The translations under genes and the position numbers were made by a program. A stretch of 64,000 nt of DNA from Trichobilharzia szidati (Eukaryota; Platyhelminthes; Trematoda; Strigeidida; Schistosomatidae): the NCBI GenBank assembly GCA_944472155.2, contig OX235272.1:100074020-100138019 (forward strand), given 5' to 3'. The notes under the pieces were generated by a model. It was not told the origin of the DNA. It did no database searches and saw nothing but the letters and a program-made list of their open reading frames with translations. Below, piece by piece: positions 22,771-34,544 of the stretch (position 1 is the first letter of the stretch; each line of letters begins with the position of its first letter).

Positions 22771-23062
22771 AGCAATTAACAAACACATTATTACAGACCA
22801 AATTTACCACTAGTTAATGAAAGGTGAATCACACGACACGAAAGTTCTAATTCCAAGTCAATAAAAATGATCATTAGAGACGTAGATTAACAACCAGTGC
22901 GGATAATGATTGTCAGAAGATACATTTACATCATTCATGGAGAATATAAATAAGGATATTTTATACTCAAACCTGCGCTGAAGATATTGTTGTCTAGAAG
23001 GTGAACGACGAAAGCTTCGTAACTGAATCAACAGCACCTCAGAGAACACAACTTATTCAATA
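22771..23062 (-). repeat. Right arm of PLE palindrome, unit B
   Basis: Reverse complement of 22154-22445, including the GTCTAGAAGGTGAAC variant block. It shares with unit A the single outer mismatch between arms, so that mismatch is older than the duplication. Confidence 0.95.
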
Positions 23063-23492
23063 CTTATGCGTAATAATACATTTCCTAAATATTGACGGTA
23101 GTACTATTTTATGTTCTTCCAGCTTTTGGATAACATGTGTCACCTCTTATTTAACAGATCAATTTTTTAATGGCTGCGTTGATACATCTCATTAGTTGTG
23201 TGAAACAATAGGTATGGATATCTGGTGAAGCATTTTATTCGATACAAGCTATGGCTGTACTCATTCAATAAACCATCGATTTAAAGATGAAATCTTAGGA
23301 ATAGCGACTTTTGGAAGTGAAAATAAAATTTTTTATCTAATATACATAATTATTTTGTTAGTGTCTGAATGCAGATGCAATTTCCATTTGTCTCTATCCC
23401 CCAGAGAGATAGTATCAAAGGACAAAACACTTTTTATTCTATATATTCTATAACGACTATCCAACAAACATTTTTTTCAAAGAATTATTTGG

Positions 23493-23799
23493 TAGGGATT
23501 CTATTTGTTTCAGCTTAGAAAACGGATTAATATCAGTTAGAGAAACAATGAAAACCAACTCTAGGCTACTGGACAGCTCTTTTATCCTAGTTTGGGACTC
23601 ATCGGCAGTATGCAGCCACTGCTAGGCGTCGAACCCAGGACCTTCCGGTTACAAGACAATCTTGTATACCGTTCAGCCACTGGGACCCAACTCCTTAGTG
23701 GCCTGTCCATGAATTCTAACTTCTACCAATTGGTGATTTTAGCGCGGCCACCAACCAATGTCATTGTCGGGAAATCCATCTCCACTCCCGAATTGACAG
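23493..23799 (-). mobile_element. Smalpha-like SINE (family 1) in unit B
   Basis: Copy of 9599-9905 carried by the duplication, with the same inactivating changes in the hammerhead core. It is not an independent insertion. Confidence 0.85.
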
Positions 23800-24825
23800 A
23801 CCTCACTGGTCTTGTATAAAATTTGTTTGTTCTGTGAGCTTGTGAGATATTTTGTTATATGTCTTCTGACCTCAGCTTCTGTTTGCTTGCCTCTTGCTTC
23901 TCTCTACCTTATTTGGTTATATCAATGACTCAGACAGCTGGCAAAGTATTATTGTTATAGCCTCAATTTATTCTCCTGGAGAATACCATGTATTTCATAT
24001 TCAAGTAGGATTTCTTGCATAGGAAAACTATTAGATGACTGTAGATAGTACTTAGATACTGAATAACCATTTCGTCTTAGCATCTAGTTTTGTTCAGCAC
24101 TGTCCGCTTAGAAATAGTGGAGACGATTTGTAACTCGAGTAGGTATTTTTGGCTTGGCGTGTTCTGTAAGCTGGATAGTTTAATATGAAGTTAACACTGA
24201 AGGTGTTATTCAGAAGGACGCTGAAATACTCACAATTAAACCATTCAGCCTAGAGTTCATAGCACCAAAAATTATGCCCACTGACTTTACTGGTGACGAC
24301 AGGCTCTTACTTCTCAGGCTTCAAACAGAACATATTACCGTACAGCCATCTGGCTGGAATAAAATAGTTCATAGTTTCTAATTTCCACCCAGTAATGATG
24401 AACTCAGTCTTTAATTATAAAAGCATTACATATACGATATTTGAGTAGCAAGGTAATTCATTTTAACGAATAGATTTGACATGAACCCTATAAATTTCTA
24501 CCAAGAAGTAATGACGTATTCGTTTAAGATACCGAAGATACACATAAATTATTAACACTAGATATCGAAGTTTCAGTGGCTGATACACAGTAGTCACATA
24601 AGTGTGATACAATCACACTTATAATCTTTACACACAATGCTTTACAACTGGTGACATCTTCCTATTCGAGAGTCACAATGTGAGTAGGTATGTCTTTCTT
24701 CTGATCCGTGAGGATTTTTTCACATGCCCATTGGTTTACCATTCTTATTTAAAAATATTAAATATTCCCATAGTAAAATATAGAACAACACATTTAAGCA
24801 AACAATATGCCTCATCAGGTTTAAC

Positions 24826-24830
<5 letters not shown>

Positions 24831-24864
<34 letters not shown>

Positions 24865-24928
24865 TAAAACCAGTTTTTGTTCAGCGAAGAAATTTCTTTT
24901 CAACGACTTCATTTTCAAGCTGTACAGT
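24831..24928 (-). repeat. TA microsatellite and PLE 3'-terminal hairpin motif, unit B
   Basis: The TA repeat spans about 24831-24862 and the end motif 24878-24928 (minus strand). It lies about 300 bp downstream of the stop codon of the PLE ORF at 25235, so it is part of that element's 3' UTR. Confidence 0.75.
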
Positions 24929-25234
24929 CGTATTTATATTACAGAAAAGGTCATTAAGTGGCACTAAATAATTGCTCAGTCAATATACATATATGTGATA
25001 AGAATAACGATAATTAAAATGTTATAAGGGGTAGAGTTGAAGTGGATAAATTACAAAATTATTAAAGATTGTTTTATAAGTGAATTGAAATCAAAAATGT
25101 TTTAAAAATGTCAAGTGTTGTCTAAAAAATTTAAAAAATTAGGTGTACGATTACGATAAAAATGAAGATGTGAAGTGAAGGGGAAAGAATTCAAGTGGTA
25201 AAATAAAATAAAGTAAAAACTAGAAAGAACATTA

Positions 25235-26005
25235 CTATGACCAAGGTAAAGAAAGGGGTTTGACAAAACGTTTTTGAACACATAATTTAGGTTTCTGTTC
25301 ATGTATAGCTAAAGCTTCGGCTATGCATAAGTGAAGAAAACGTAAACTTTTGGATCGATTCGATTTTGCCATGTAGATAACTTTGAAAGATGAATCACGT
25401 GGGGCTAAATGACCTGACTCTAACAGGTGATCACAGATAGACGACTTTGCAGTTCTACGTTCGCCTTTCATTAACCAGACTGGATAGTGTTCAGCTACAC
25501 GTTTTCGGAGATTACGCTTACAACGTCCAATATAAACAGCTCCACAAGAGCAGGTAAAAGAGTAAATACACATGGATGTGGACAAAAGCGGTAATCTATC
25601 CTTGACGCATTGTCTAATCATATTTCGGCTGGTAAAAACTAGTTGTAAGTCAGCTGCAGGAAAAGTACGTTTAATACATTTCGATAAACGATTTTTAATC
25701 AATTCCGAAATGGTGTCACCTTTGAATGCCAGACTCATAAACAGTTTCTTCTTTGGCACTGTAATTTGTCTGGGGGCGTGTTCTTTCTTGATATTACGTT
25801 CGATAAACCTTGTAGGATAACCATTATTAAGGAGATTTGATCGAAGCTTATCTAGTTCACTATCGATTGTCTCTGCAGAGCAGATTTTACGAATTCTAGA
25901 GCATAAGGAATGAATAAGATTTCTCTTTCTCCCTAACGGTACCCAACTGTTGAAGTTAGTGTACTGCCGAAAGCCAACATTCACTGGGCAGTACACCAAC
26001 TTCAA
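25235..26005 (-). CDS. Penelope-like element ORF: RT-to-nuclease linker and GIY-YIG endonuclease
   Basis: This is an uninterrupted 256-codon frame. Residues about 15-68 (YTNFNSWVPLGRKRNL, NNGYPTRFI) match the linker that follows the RT in Penelope-like elements. Residues 146-161 hold the GIY-YIG signature IYSF.C.CGAVYIGR with PLE-type cysteines, His173 follows in VAEH, SSICDHLLESGH lies near 187-198, and the protein ends with a PLE-type LCVQK block near 242. This nuclease nicks the target to prime reverse transcription. The RT domain is missing, so the element cannot move alone. Residues 1-6 come from an inverted copy of downstream sequence (hairpin 25899-26056), so the annotated start is artificial and true coding begins near residue 13. 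Confidence 0.85.
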   Translation of the reverse strand: MKLVYCPVNVGFRQYTNFNSWVPLGRKRNLIHSLCSRIRKICSAETIDSELDKLRSNLLNNGYPTRFIERNIKKEHAPRQITVPKKKLFMSLAFKGDTISELIKNRLSKCIKRTFPAADLQLVFTSRNMIRQCVKDRLPLLSTSMCIYSFTCSCGAVYIGRCKRNLRKRVAEHYPVWLMKGERRTAKSSICDHLLESGHLAPRDSSFKVIYMAKSNRSKSLRFLHLCIAEALAIHEQKPKLCVQKRFVKPLSLPWS

Positions 26006-26056
26006 CAGTTGGGTACCGTTAGGGAGAAAGAGAAATCTTATTCATTCCTTATGCTC
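25899..26056. repeat. 70-bp inverted repeat with 18-bp loop at the 5' end of the PLE ORF
   Basis: Arms 25899-25968 and 25987-26056 are complementary with one mismatch (TTAGTGTAC versus TTGGTGTAC). The loop is 25969-25986. The left arm is genuine PLE linker coding sequence and the right arm is its inverted copy, after which PLE similarity stops. This looks like a strand fold-back at the 5' end of reverse transcription. Confidence 0.95.
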
Positions 26057-26059
26057 ATC

Positions 26060-26955
26060 AAGCTGTAACCAAAATATAAAAAAATAAAAGTAAATAAAAG
26101 AAATTTATGTATTGTAATGGAATTTAATTCCACATATCAGATAAATTTACTTAATGTATCACTGTTTAATTAACTAGATAACTCTTCGAGCACATAATCA
26201 TATAAAAAAGTCTGACTTAAGGGGTTCAACGATGTTCAACTTCCACAGTAGTCATGATAAAATATATAGATCAGTTTATCCGATGCTAACAAAAGTATTT
26301 ATGAATAGTTGAGAATGTAAGACTCATACTACATTTAATCCCAATACTAAGCTATGTTGCTGACTTACTCATAATTCCTTAAAATATATAAAAAAGAGTT
26401 AGATGGAATGCAGTTCACTTTGAAGTTAGAAGGTGAATACCTTGAATTAGCTTCGCTAAACTAAATAACTGGACAAAAGCAAGATATGGGTTTGGATATT
26501 AGCACCTATAAGAAACTTATGCAGCCTGAATGGTTTTTAATATTTGAATCATCCCTGTGAATATTCAAAGCAGGCGCCTCACCAATTAGTCAGGAAATCT
26601 AAATGATAAGCTAAATAACTTTATACTAGAATTCACCTGGAAACTAGTAAAGACCGATGGAAAATTAACGTTTGTAGTGTGAATAGTAATGAAACTATGA
26701 TGATAAAATAAGTAGTTTTAAACTTCACCATTAATACCCTATAAAACCGGACGTCTGAAATTCTACTTATGACACGTAATATGCCTAAGACTCACTCGCA
26801 GACAACGAACCAAGTGAACTAATGAAACTAATAATTTGATTCACCAAATGGAACATATCGTCTAAGAGGTCGAGTACATGGGTGATACTGGTAGCTATCA
26901 CAACAAAAGAATTTGGTTATATCTAGAATGACAAACCGCACTCGTCTAGATAAAG
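26060..26955. other. Unassigned AT-rich DNA
   Basis: No feature recognised. Confidence 0.5.
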
Positions 26956-26959
26956 GATA

Positions 26960-27115
26960 TAGAAAAATGCTCAGAAACTGCTGTGCATACACTTGTATAA
27001 AATCACACAACAGGATCGAACAGGACAAAAACATTTAAAAAAATAATATATTTAGATGGAGAGAGAGGTTAACTGCTGACTACTTGTTCATGGAATCATT
27101 ACCTAAGAAACATGG
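26960..27115 (+). mobile_element. PLE (second family) C-terminal nuclease fragment
   Basis: Aligns with 42610-42745 in the shared blocks GCTCAG, CTGTGCAT/CTGCAT, CACACAA and the near-identical GGAGAGAGAGGTT. Spread over frames it gives AVHT...HNRI and RWRERLTADYLFMES, fitting the HxxxxxH...WRERL terminus of PLE nucleases. It is about 150 bp and broken. Confidence 0.5.
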
Positions 27116-27119
27116 TGGA

Positions 27120-27975
27120 AAGGATTTAACGTACACCCTTAATACATGAAAATTTGTATTCAGAACAGAAGAAAAAAGAGCTAAATCAGGCAAACCGGGA
27201 AGTTGAGAGCATATAAATATGTTCACGAGCAGTGAATTGTACTTGAAGTGTCAACCAGTTAATAATGCAGTATCACTGTGTGCAGTATAACACAAAATAA
27301 CCTCAAATGAAATTAAAGCCAAATATACACTAATACATTTTTAATCGTTATTTGAAAACCTACCTTCTGTATCAACGGAAATACGTACAGCCTGCGATAT
27401 CCACCGGGATATTTTGAGATTAAAACACTCAAACTTCACTAAATATAGAAGCCAACTCTTGGTGGTTAAGTCTATCATCACTAATATAAGCTACCTAGTT
27501 ATAAACAATCCTTATGCATTATGAAACGACTATACAGTTTATTGATTCGAATGTAACTCATCAACACAGTAGGAAATTAATCATAATAAATACTAAACTA
27601 TTATGTACAGAAAGAAAATCATAACTTGTTTATTTGAAGAAATCACATGAAAAATTTGATTAAAAATGAATGCCTTAGAGCTACATATTCGATGACATAG
27701 AAAATTAAAATTTTTAAAAGTTAAATTTTGTTAAACATTATTATATTCCAGTGTTTCTCAGGAATATTGTACCTCAGCACGCTTTTTTAAAACCATACTA
27801 TTACTACTTGGAAAATTCGTCCTACTGACAAAAATATGTAAGTAGCATATAAAGCGACTAGATCATTAGGCAGAGAGTAGGGGTCGAGAAGACAGTCACA
27901 CGTTGTACGGAAAAGAAAATTGTAGGAAGTTTGAAATTCTCAGATTATTTATACCTAATGTCAATTAAATTCGAA
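27120..27975. other. Unassigned AT-rich DNA
   Basis: No feature recognised. Confidence 0.5.
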
Positions 27976-27979
27976 CATC

Positions 27980-28627
27980 TAAATGCGAAAACTGGTAGGT
28001 TTGCAGAAGAAGGAGCGAAGACAGGAGTTCACGTGAACATGGGAAACACAGAGAAGTGACGAAGATATCTAACCAACAACAATAACATCAAAAGCAATTT
28101 GAAGGAGTTCACTTCTTTCACTCCTCTAGGTTACAGGGTTTCGACTACAAGTGTCATGGATGAGGATTTTAAAGACAGGAACGGAAATGCAAGACAAACT
28201 TTCATTGATCTGAAGTCATTGCAAATATCTCATGCAGTCAATATGAAGAACAAGATTCAAATTTTCAAAATTATTGTCAAGTTATCGTTTCTGTATGCTT
28301 CAGAGACGTGGCGTGTCACAAAATGCATTCCCAGTAGGCTACTCCAGACTTTTGTCAAAACATAGCCAAAGTGGAGTAGCAAGAAGGAACTCGGTCAACA
28401 GACCAATCAAGAACCTGTCGCATAAATTATGATGCATCGAAAACACTTTGAGAAGATTGTTGAGCGACATCACGTGAAAGTACCTCGATTGGAACCATAG
28501 TAGAGAACCACTAGTTAGGTGCTTATGTGTAATCATTGTGCCAGGTAAAGATGACTGCAGAGAACAGGATAGTATGCCAATGAAATCCTATGCTCCACCC
28601 GAAACCCAAGGGAATGAGAATAATACA
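27980..28627 (+). mobile_element. RTE/SR2-like LINE fragment, copy E
   Basis: Sense translation gives TGVHVNMGN, a DEDFKDRNGNARQTFIDLKS stretch, NMKNKIQIFKIIVKLSFLYA and SETWRVTKC within the frame 28099-28365, matching the RTE thumb region of copies A-D. The C-terminus after it is frameshifted. The 3' end shows CTCCACCCGAAACCCAAGGG at about 28594-28613. It is clearly diverged from copies A-C. Confidence 0.75.
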
Positions 28628-28629
28628 TA

Positions 28630-29940
28630 ACTTGACCTCTTCGATAAAACAATGAAAATTATATGCAAATGGAAGTTGTTGAGGAAAAAACACAAAAAGA
28701 CGCTTACATTCGTAATTAGTGCACAACAGGCGTCAGAGGGAAATATTCCTAATACAGAATGGCTGATATTATTTTTTTTTACAAATATAGATTTCATGGT
28801 TTTGTGACTGTTTGTTGCTATTTGTCACAAAAAACATTTGGTTATTCACATAATTCTCACTCGCATTACTGACTTTAGCATATTGTTAGTTAAAATGATT
28901 AACTTTCTAATAATGCCTGAATTGTTAAATCAATCGCCCGTTTAAAAATTTGTTGATCTTTAGTTGAAAAGGAAAGCTATAAAACTAAAAATCCCCCTAT
29001 TATTAACAAGTTAATTTAATTACACTAAGTGAATGAATTACTAGTGTTTTGAAGAATATTTAAAATACAGGGTGTGAGTATTCTGATATTCTCTGTTACT
29101 ATTTCCGCTTTGTATTTATTTAGCATAATCTTCACTCTCAGTCTATTGACTTTTATGCAGTGTTCTACTTCACGGAAACAGGAAACCTCGTATATTTTCA
29201 TTTATAAGCAAACGTTTACTGAACCGAAAGACAGGCTAGTGCTTGATTAGTTCTTTAATGTTTTTTGAATGCTTTGTTATTGTAAATAGAGTGTTTTTGA
29301 AGCAGTGATCATTATTATGCCTTTTGCTGTCTTCCTCTTAGTCTGTTTTGCTGATACATCGTGGACAACCTCGAATTAAACTGACTTTTGTTTTCAATTT
29401 ACAAGCTATGTCGACTATCTTCTGTTTTGTGAGCCTAGGCATACTTGACTTTCAGATTTTATACTTGAATCAGTTTTGGTTGCCTCACGAGCGTAAATTT
29501 ATTAACGGCTGTTTAAAAACAAGTTTAGAAAGAAAATCACTTGGAAATGCTCGCGATGTTTAACTCAGCAAAGTAAACTAAGGAGACATAGAAGATGAGA
29601 AATGCTCAGCACAAAACTTTAGATCGATAAAAGAATACGACTAATAAAACAGAAATGTGATATTTTGTTCAAAAGAGAACCCTGAGAAGTAATGATACAA
29701 ACTCCAAGAAATTCACTTCATACTGACTTAACACGTGACGGAACATCTGGTCTTATGTCAACAAAATTCAAAATAGAAAACAAAATTATCAAAACAACTT
29801 TTACCTTAAAGAGGACGAAACCGTGCTGCTGGATTGAAATAATGAAATTCGTCGATTCAGAACGATGATTCTATTTAAATCTGTATATAAAGTCACCTAG
29901 TGTCTGCAAATATCAGCAGCGATAGTTTTTCGAATAAGAA
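28630..29940. other. Unassigned AT-rich DNA
   Basis: No supported gene or repeat. Confidence 0.5.
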
Positions 29941-30183
29941 CGTCCGAATTAGGAATCTAGAAGAAAAACGATGAAATCCAAGAATTCACGATCGTTTCTT
30001 ACATTAGAACCAATATAACGTGTGTTTAAATCAACTAACGGCTTACGACACGTTTCTAGCTTACTCACAAATGTAATAGCATTGATCATACTATAAAAAT
30101 CGATATTATTTTTTTTTAAAACGCTAATATTGTTATTAACTACTAATTTAAAATATTCTGTGTATATAAACATATATGTAATT

Positions 30184-30231
30184 GTAGAGCCTGGAAGAGG
30201 AATTTATCGAAAAGAATAATCTTTGCTCGAT
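30184..30231 (+). repeat. PLE 3'-terminal hairpin motif, copy
   Basis: Reads GTAGAGCCTGGAAGAGG, TTATCGAAAAGAATAATCTT and TGCTCG, a diverged version of the PLE end motif with the hairpin partly lost. Confidence 0.5.
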
Positions 30232-30379
30232 TATTTTATGTTTTATAAAATTGAGTTTACTGAAATTTGAACACATTCATCGCAGTATTTTTGAGTAGTC
30301 TGACAACATTTTCTATACGGTCAGTCTGCATGTCATTCTAACTCACTTTCTCTTAAATTGCTTACAAAGTATTTTACAG

Positions 30380-31782
30380 CATTATTATTATTCCTTTGGG
30401 TTTTGAGTGGAGCACAGAGCTTCAACAACACACCTCCACTTTCTTCTATTCTCTGCTGTCCTCTTCAACTGGCTGACCCCACGATTGACCATAAGCTCTC
30501 GTCTCCTCCTCCACCTCCTCGACTCACGATCTCCTCCGTGTCATCCTCGCACCTATCACCCACTCGTCGCTTCCCAATCCATTGGAATTCCACTCGAGCA
30601 ATGGATGGCCTGCATTGCTCGCGATGTCATTCCACGGCCCCCTCAAAGAATGCTCAACCGACCCATCTCCATTTCCTCCTACATGTTTGTTGAGCATTCG
30701 CCTCTCGCCTATTGGTTTGTTGCCAGCCAGAGTTTCTTGTTGCTGACTGCTTCTTACCGGCTGGCCGGCTATTTGCTCTTCACTATGGGGTCAGCCAGTG
30801 AAGTGGGCAGCTGCTGATAAAAGTCTGCAGCTGGCTGTCGAGTGTGCATTTTGCAACGCGAACGTCAAGTATCTAATGCATACATAAGGACTGACTGACT
30901 CACTTAACGTCGGTGTTCAAAGTCCGAATTTCGTTGTTTATGCTGTGGTGGAGTGCAGAAGATTTCCAAACTGACTTCACAGTGATGAAGGTCTGTCTTG
31001 CCTTTCCGATTCTGGCTGGCTGACTTTGACATCTTCATCCGATCCTCTGGCCTGTATTTGAAACGATGCTGCCTGGTCAGATAAGTGGAGGAAGCGATCT
31101 CTTTCAGATTTCTTCCATTGATAGTGATTGATGGTGCTTCCTGTTGATTTTGTTGGCTGGCTGGTTATTCTCATCATCCCCATCTTCTGTATGTTTACTT
31201 GAAGTCCTGTCTTCGCTGCCTGCTTCTCTTGCCAGTTTGTTGCTTCTCGTATGTAGGTCTCCGAGTTAGTGTGATACTAGATGCAAATCATCCACGAAAT
31301 CCAGATCTCCTAGAGTCTTCTTGTCGGCCCAACGTATTCGTGTCTTCTCACTCCCTGTGCACAGTCTGGTGCATAATCCAGTCCAGCACAGTTAGGAATA
31401 TCATCAGTGATAATAGTCAGGCAGCCGGAATTGTCTTACTCCTGTACTCACTTCGAACGCCTCTCTGAGTTATCGGTTGTGGATCATCTGACACGTGACA
31501 TTGTCATATAGCCAGCCGTTGAATGAGGTTGATAAAGATTTGGGCACTGCAAGTCATAGTGTTGAAGTAGTTTCCAAATTACTTTGCTGTCAACGCTGTC
31601 TGTCGAGGGCCTTTTCAAAGTGGATGAAACTGGTTTAGAGAGATGTTTGACTGTCATTCTCTGTTTTGTTGCGTGATGGTGTTGCATAGAGTTGCAATTT
31701 GAGCATCACATGAGTTATCTTAGATTAGATTAAATTGTACCAGTTTAATTTAATGATCGTGTATATTTATAGCTTAGAAATA
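30380..31782 (-). mobile_element. RTE/SR2-like LINE fragment, copy C (inverted)
   Basis: Reverse complement of unit A from 6220 to about 7600, nearly identical, including the non-coding first 90 bp and all sense-frame lesions. Its 3' end (CTCTGTGCTCCACTCAAAAC, then CCAAAGGAATAATAATAATG) differs from copies A/B but equals copy D. The 5' boundary coincides with that of copy A, so either a fixed-length defective element moved or a longer block was copied. It forms a 1.4-kb inverted repeat with copies A and B. Confidence 0.85.
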
Positions 31783-31784
31783 TT

Positions 31785-32390
31785 ATCCTTCTTATAATCT
31801 ACCTTGACCAAATTTACACAACTTCTTACATATTCCCTGCTTTCTTGACATAATGCTGATTGAACTTTAATAGGACAACACTAACTTTTATGATGTTCAT
31901 AATCTAGTGGAATACAATTCATCCTGAACTCTAATCACAATCATTGTTTATTAATAACCTCAATTTTGACCCCAATATTTATTCATTTTGAATGAAACCC
32001 TCAAAACACTTTCTTTCGACAGTCAGATGTCATGCGTTGAACTAAATTCTTAGGGCATTGTGATTTCTACATTAACCCCAAAAATAAATTTTTCGACTAG
32101 CACTAAACTCAATGATTCGATGTTGCAAAAATATGGACATATAATTTTATGACTTGAAGAGGGAAACAGTTTACTTTGTTCAATAATCTAAGGTTAAACT
32201 GTTTCGGGAATCGTTAAACAGCTGAATAAATAAACAATATTTGCTCACACTGACTGATTTTTCTTGAAGATAAATCTTTACAGATAAGCAAATAGCATGG
32301 AAACAAACGAAAAATTATTCATATATGTAAGTAACAATATGACAACAAAATAAGAATAATAAATGGAGATAACCTTATACTTGATATTAA
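31785..32390. other. Unassigned AT-rich DNA
   Basis: No feature recognised. Confidence 0.45.
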
Positions 32391-32394
32391 TCTC

Positions 32395-33715
32395 TTTGAT
32401 TTCTTCTGCGAATTCAAGTACATCTTTGACGCTATACTTCACTAACTGCTCATGCAAAAGTTTGAGAATATCTACTACGATATCTTTATTCACAAATATA
32501 CCTCCAGTATAAAAACGGTTAACTACATATGTAAACAAGTGCACAACAATTCGATAAATATTGGCATACCGACAGAAATCCTAAAAGAATTGTTATTAAG
32601 GTGTACCATGAATGTAAGTTTCAAATTTCATGGCACACTTTACAAACAAGTAGACAGAGTGGCAAAGGGCTCCCCATTGGTTCCCATTTTGGCAGATTTC
32701 TTTCTAAGTAAACTGGAAAATGGACCTTTCAACAACCTTATCAGAAAATTCTCATTTTATTGCCGATATATGGATGATACCTTTATTCTTTGTGATAATG
32801 ATTCGAACAGGAACACAGTAATAACTCAATTCAATGAAGTACATTCTGCTATGGAATTCACATGTGAAGAGGAGTCCCGAAATAGAATTGCCTTCCTGGA
32901 TGTCCTCCTTACAAGAAAACCAGATGGTGGTATAAAGAGAAATTTTCATAGGTAAAGCACATGGATAGGACAATATGCACATTTTCATAGCTTCGTTCCT
33001 ATCCAGTACGAAAGGAATTTAATAAGGACCCTCAGCTACAGGGCTAGAGCTATGTGCTTATAAAAGGCAGCTGAAGATGAACTAAGGATTTTATATGATA
33101 CCTTGATCGAAAATCACTACCCAGACATATTCATCAGGAAACGTGTGACTAGGGAAGTTTGAACGGACTACTTACTACCCGTAAACAAGAAGCCTTTATA
33201 CATACAACTGCAATTCAAGGGCAACATAACTAGTGAAATAATTACGAAGAAGTTAAGAAAATCAGTCCAAAGTACTTCTAATGCTGGCAAAGTACAAGTC
33301 TTATATTCTAAATTACCGATGGTGATTCCTCGATTGAAAGATGAAGTACCTAGACTAGCAGCTTCTAATTGTATTTACCAATTCAACTGCGCTTTTGGTG
33401 GGGTGAGTTATATTGGCCGTTGCTATAGGAACTTGATTCATCTTGCTCGCTCGGGAGCATCTATCTCTGTGGCTAAGTAAAGGTGTAGTTTAAAGCATCA
33501 GTAGCTTAATATTAGAACACCTGGTTCAAACCAGCCATAAAGCCAGCATTGAAGAGTATTTCTCTGTCATCTATCAGGTACCAAACAACTTGCCAGAATC
33601 ATCCAAACAGCAGAAGCTATCGCAGTTCGCCTGAAACAACAGGTGCTCTGTGTGCATAAGAAACAGGTCCAGCCACTACTACTGCCCTGACCTGCTGTGG
33701 AGTTTTCAAATACAT
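32395..33715 (+). mobile_element. Penelope-like element, RT to GIY-YIG (degenerate)
   Basis: Frame 32452-32955 contains IGIPTEILKELLLRCTMNV, the VAKGSPL block (family AMGSPL), the RT catalytic site RYMDDTF near 32766 and an AFLDVLLTRK block. Beyond a stop the linker continues (HFHSFVPIQYERNLIRTLSY, then IENHYPDIFIRK), then CIYQFNCAFGGVSYIGRCYR at about 33372-33430, which is the GIY-YIG motif, and a C-terminus with EAIAVRLK, LCVHKK and LLLP near 33610-33690. Several in-frame stops and frameshifts show it is dead. Lys replaces Met in AMGSPL. Confidence 0.85.
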
Positions 33716-33831
33716 AGATACCTTATTACATCGTCCCTTTTGTCATGACCCTACATCCTGTACATAGAAATTCCCTTACCCCTTGCCATTAAACTTGCAT
33801 TAACTAAACTTTTGTATTCGTATTTATACAT

Positions 33832-34065
33832 AGTCCATCGGTGGCATAGCGGTTAGAACGCTCGCCGACCATGCACATGGTCCGGGGTTCGATCCCCAGC
33901 CGACGCACTCCTCTACCTCACTAAGCCAGAAATCAATGCTGGTCAAGAGGAAAGGTTGGGCATGAGGCTAGCAACCCCATCCTGTAAAATAAACACTGCT
34001 ACAGGAACTTCAAGCCTCTAGCTTGAAGCCCTATGTTCCACTGGGGAACGTGAAGGAAAAAAAAC
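33832..34065 (+). mobile_element. Family 3 tRNA-Gly-derived SINE with LINE-like body
   Basis: The best plus-strand copy. The head at 33832-33907 has A box GTGGCATAGCGGTTAG and B box GGGGTTCGATCCCC. The body has GAGGCTAGCAACCCCATCC and ACTGCTACAGGAACTTC. The tail is AGCCCTATGTTCCACTGG followed by an A-rich end. It sits just past the PLE C-terminus. Confidence 0.85.
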
Positions 34066-34257
34066 AATTAGTCCCTCTGATAAATTTGAATAAGGCATTT
34101 AGAAGACAAATTTCGCGAGATGATATCATTTCATAGTGTCTTCACAACCGCTTACTACTAACATGGTTCACAATAATAATAAAGTAAAATGCATGATAAT
34201 TACTCAGTCATATTGAACAAAAGTACATACTAACAACCAACCATATTCATATAGGTC

Positions 34258-34530
34258 AAGTAGTCCACGGTCGGCCAAGATTGAAGTCTGTTGTTTTTTG
34301 TACACATAATTTAGGATGTTTGTGATTAATCCAAAGTGCTTCCATCACCTTCAATAACCAACCTTGAATTAGAGTTATGTGAAATAATTGTGAAACAGTC
34401 ATGAATACTGATTTTGTGACCTGACATTAATAAGTGTTTTGCAATGGATGATGCTGGATTTCTATACAGATTAATTGCACTGGATTTTCGATGTGTTTTA
34501 ATAACCATTTTGGAACATTATCGAATTTGA
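34258..34530 (-). mobile_element. PLE nuclease C-terminal fragment, inverted
   Basis: The minus strand reads ASSIAKHLLMSGHKI, then after a frameshift ALWINHKHPKLCVQK and DFNLGRPW. This is the H-x-GH to LCVQK terminus seen in the 25.2-kb ORF. It lies head to head with the plus-strand PLE that starts at 34545. Confidence 0.7.
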
Positions 34531-34544
34531 AAACTTCCTACTAC

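Larger units (their letters stand above)
20368..25347 (+). repeat. 5-kb duplicated unit, copy B
   Basis: Direct repeat of 6476-11449. Differences seen include ATCAACATATATTT for ATCAACACAATT near 21817, one extra A near 21870, three paired changes in the palindrome arms and a longer TA tract at 24.84 kb. The right end runs on into an intact PLE ORF. Confidence 0.95.

Noticed and set aside
29949..30173. 74-codon minus-strand frame with protein-like composition
   Set aside because: Could be a terminal exon or PLE remnant, but I recognise no motif and cannot choose between them.
33832..33907. Possible tRNA-Gly gene
   Set aside because: A and B boxes are good, but the acceptor stem does not pair fully and the same SINE body follows in every copy.
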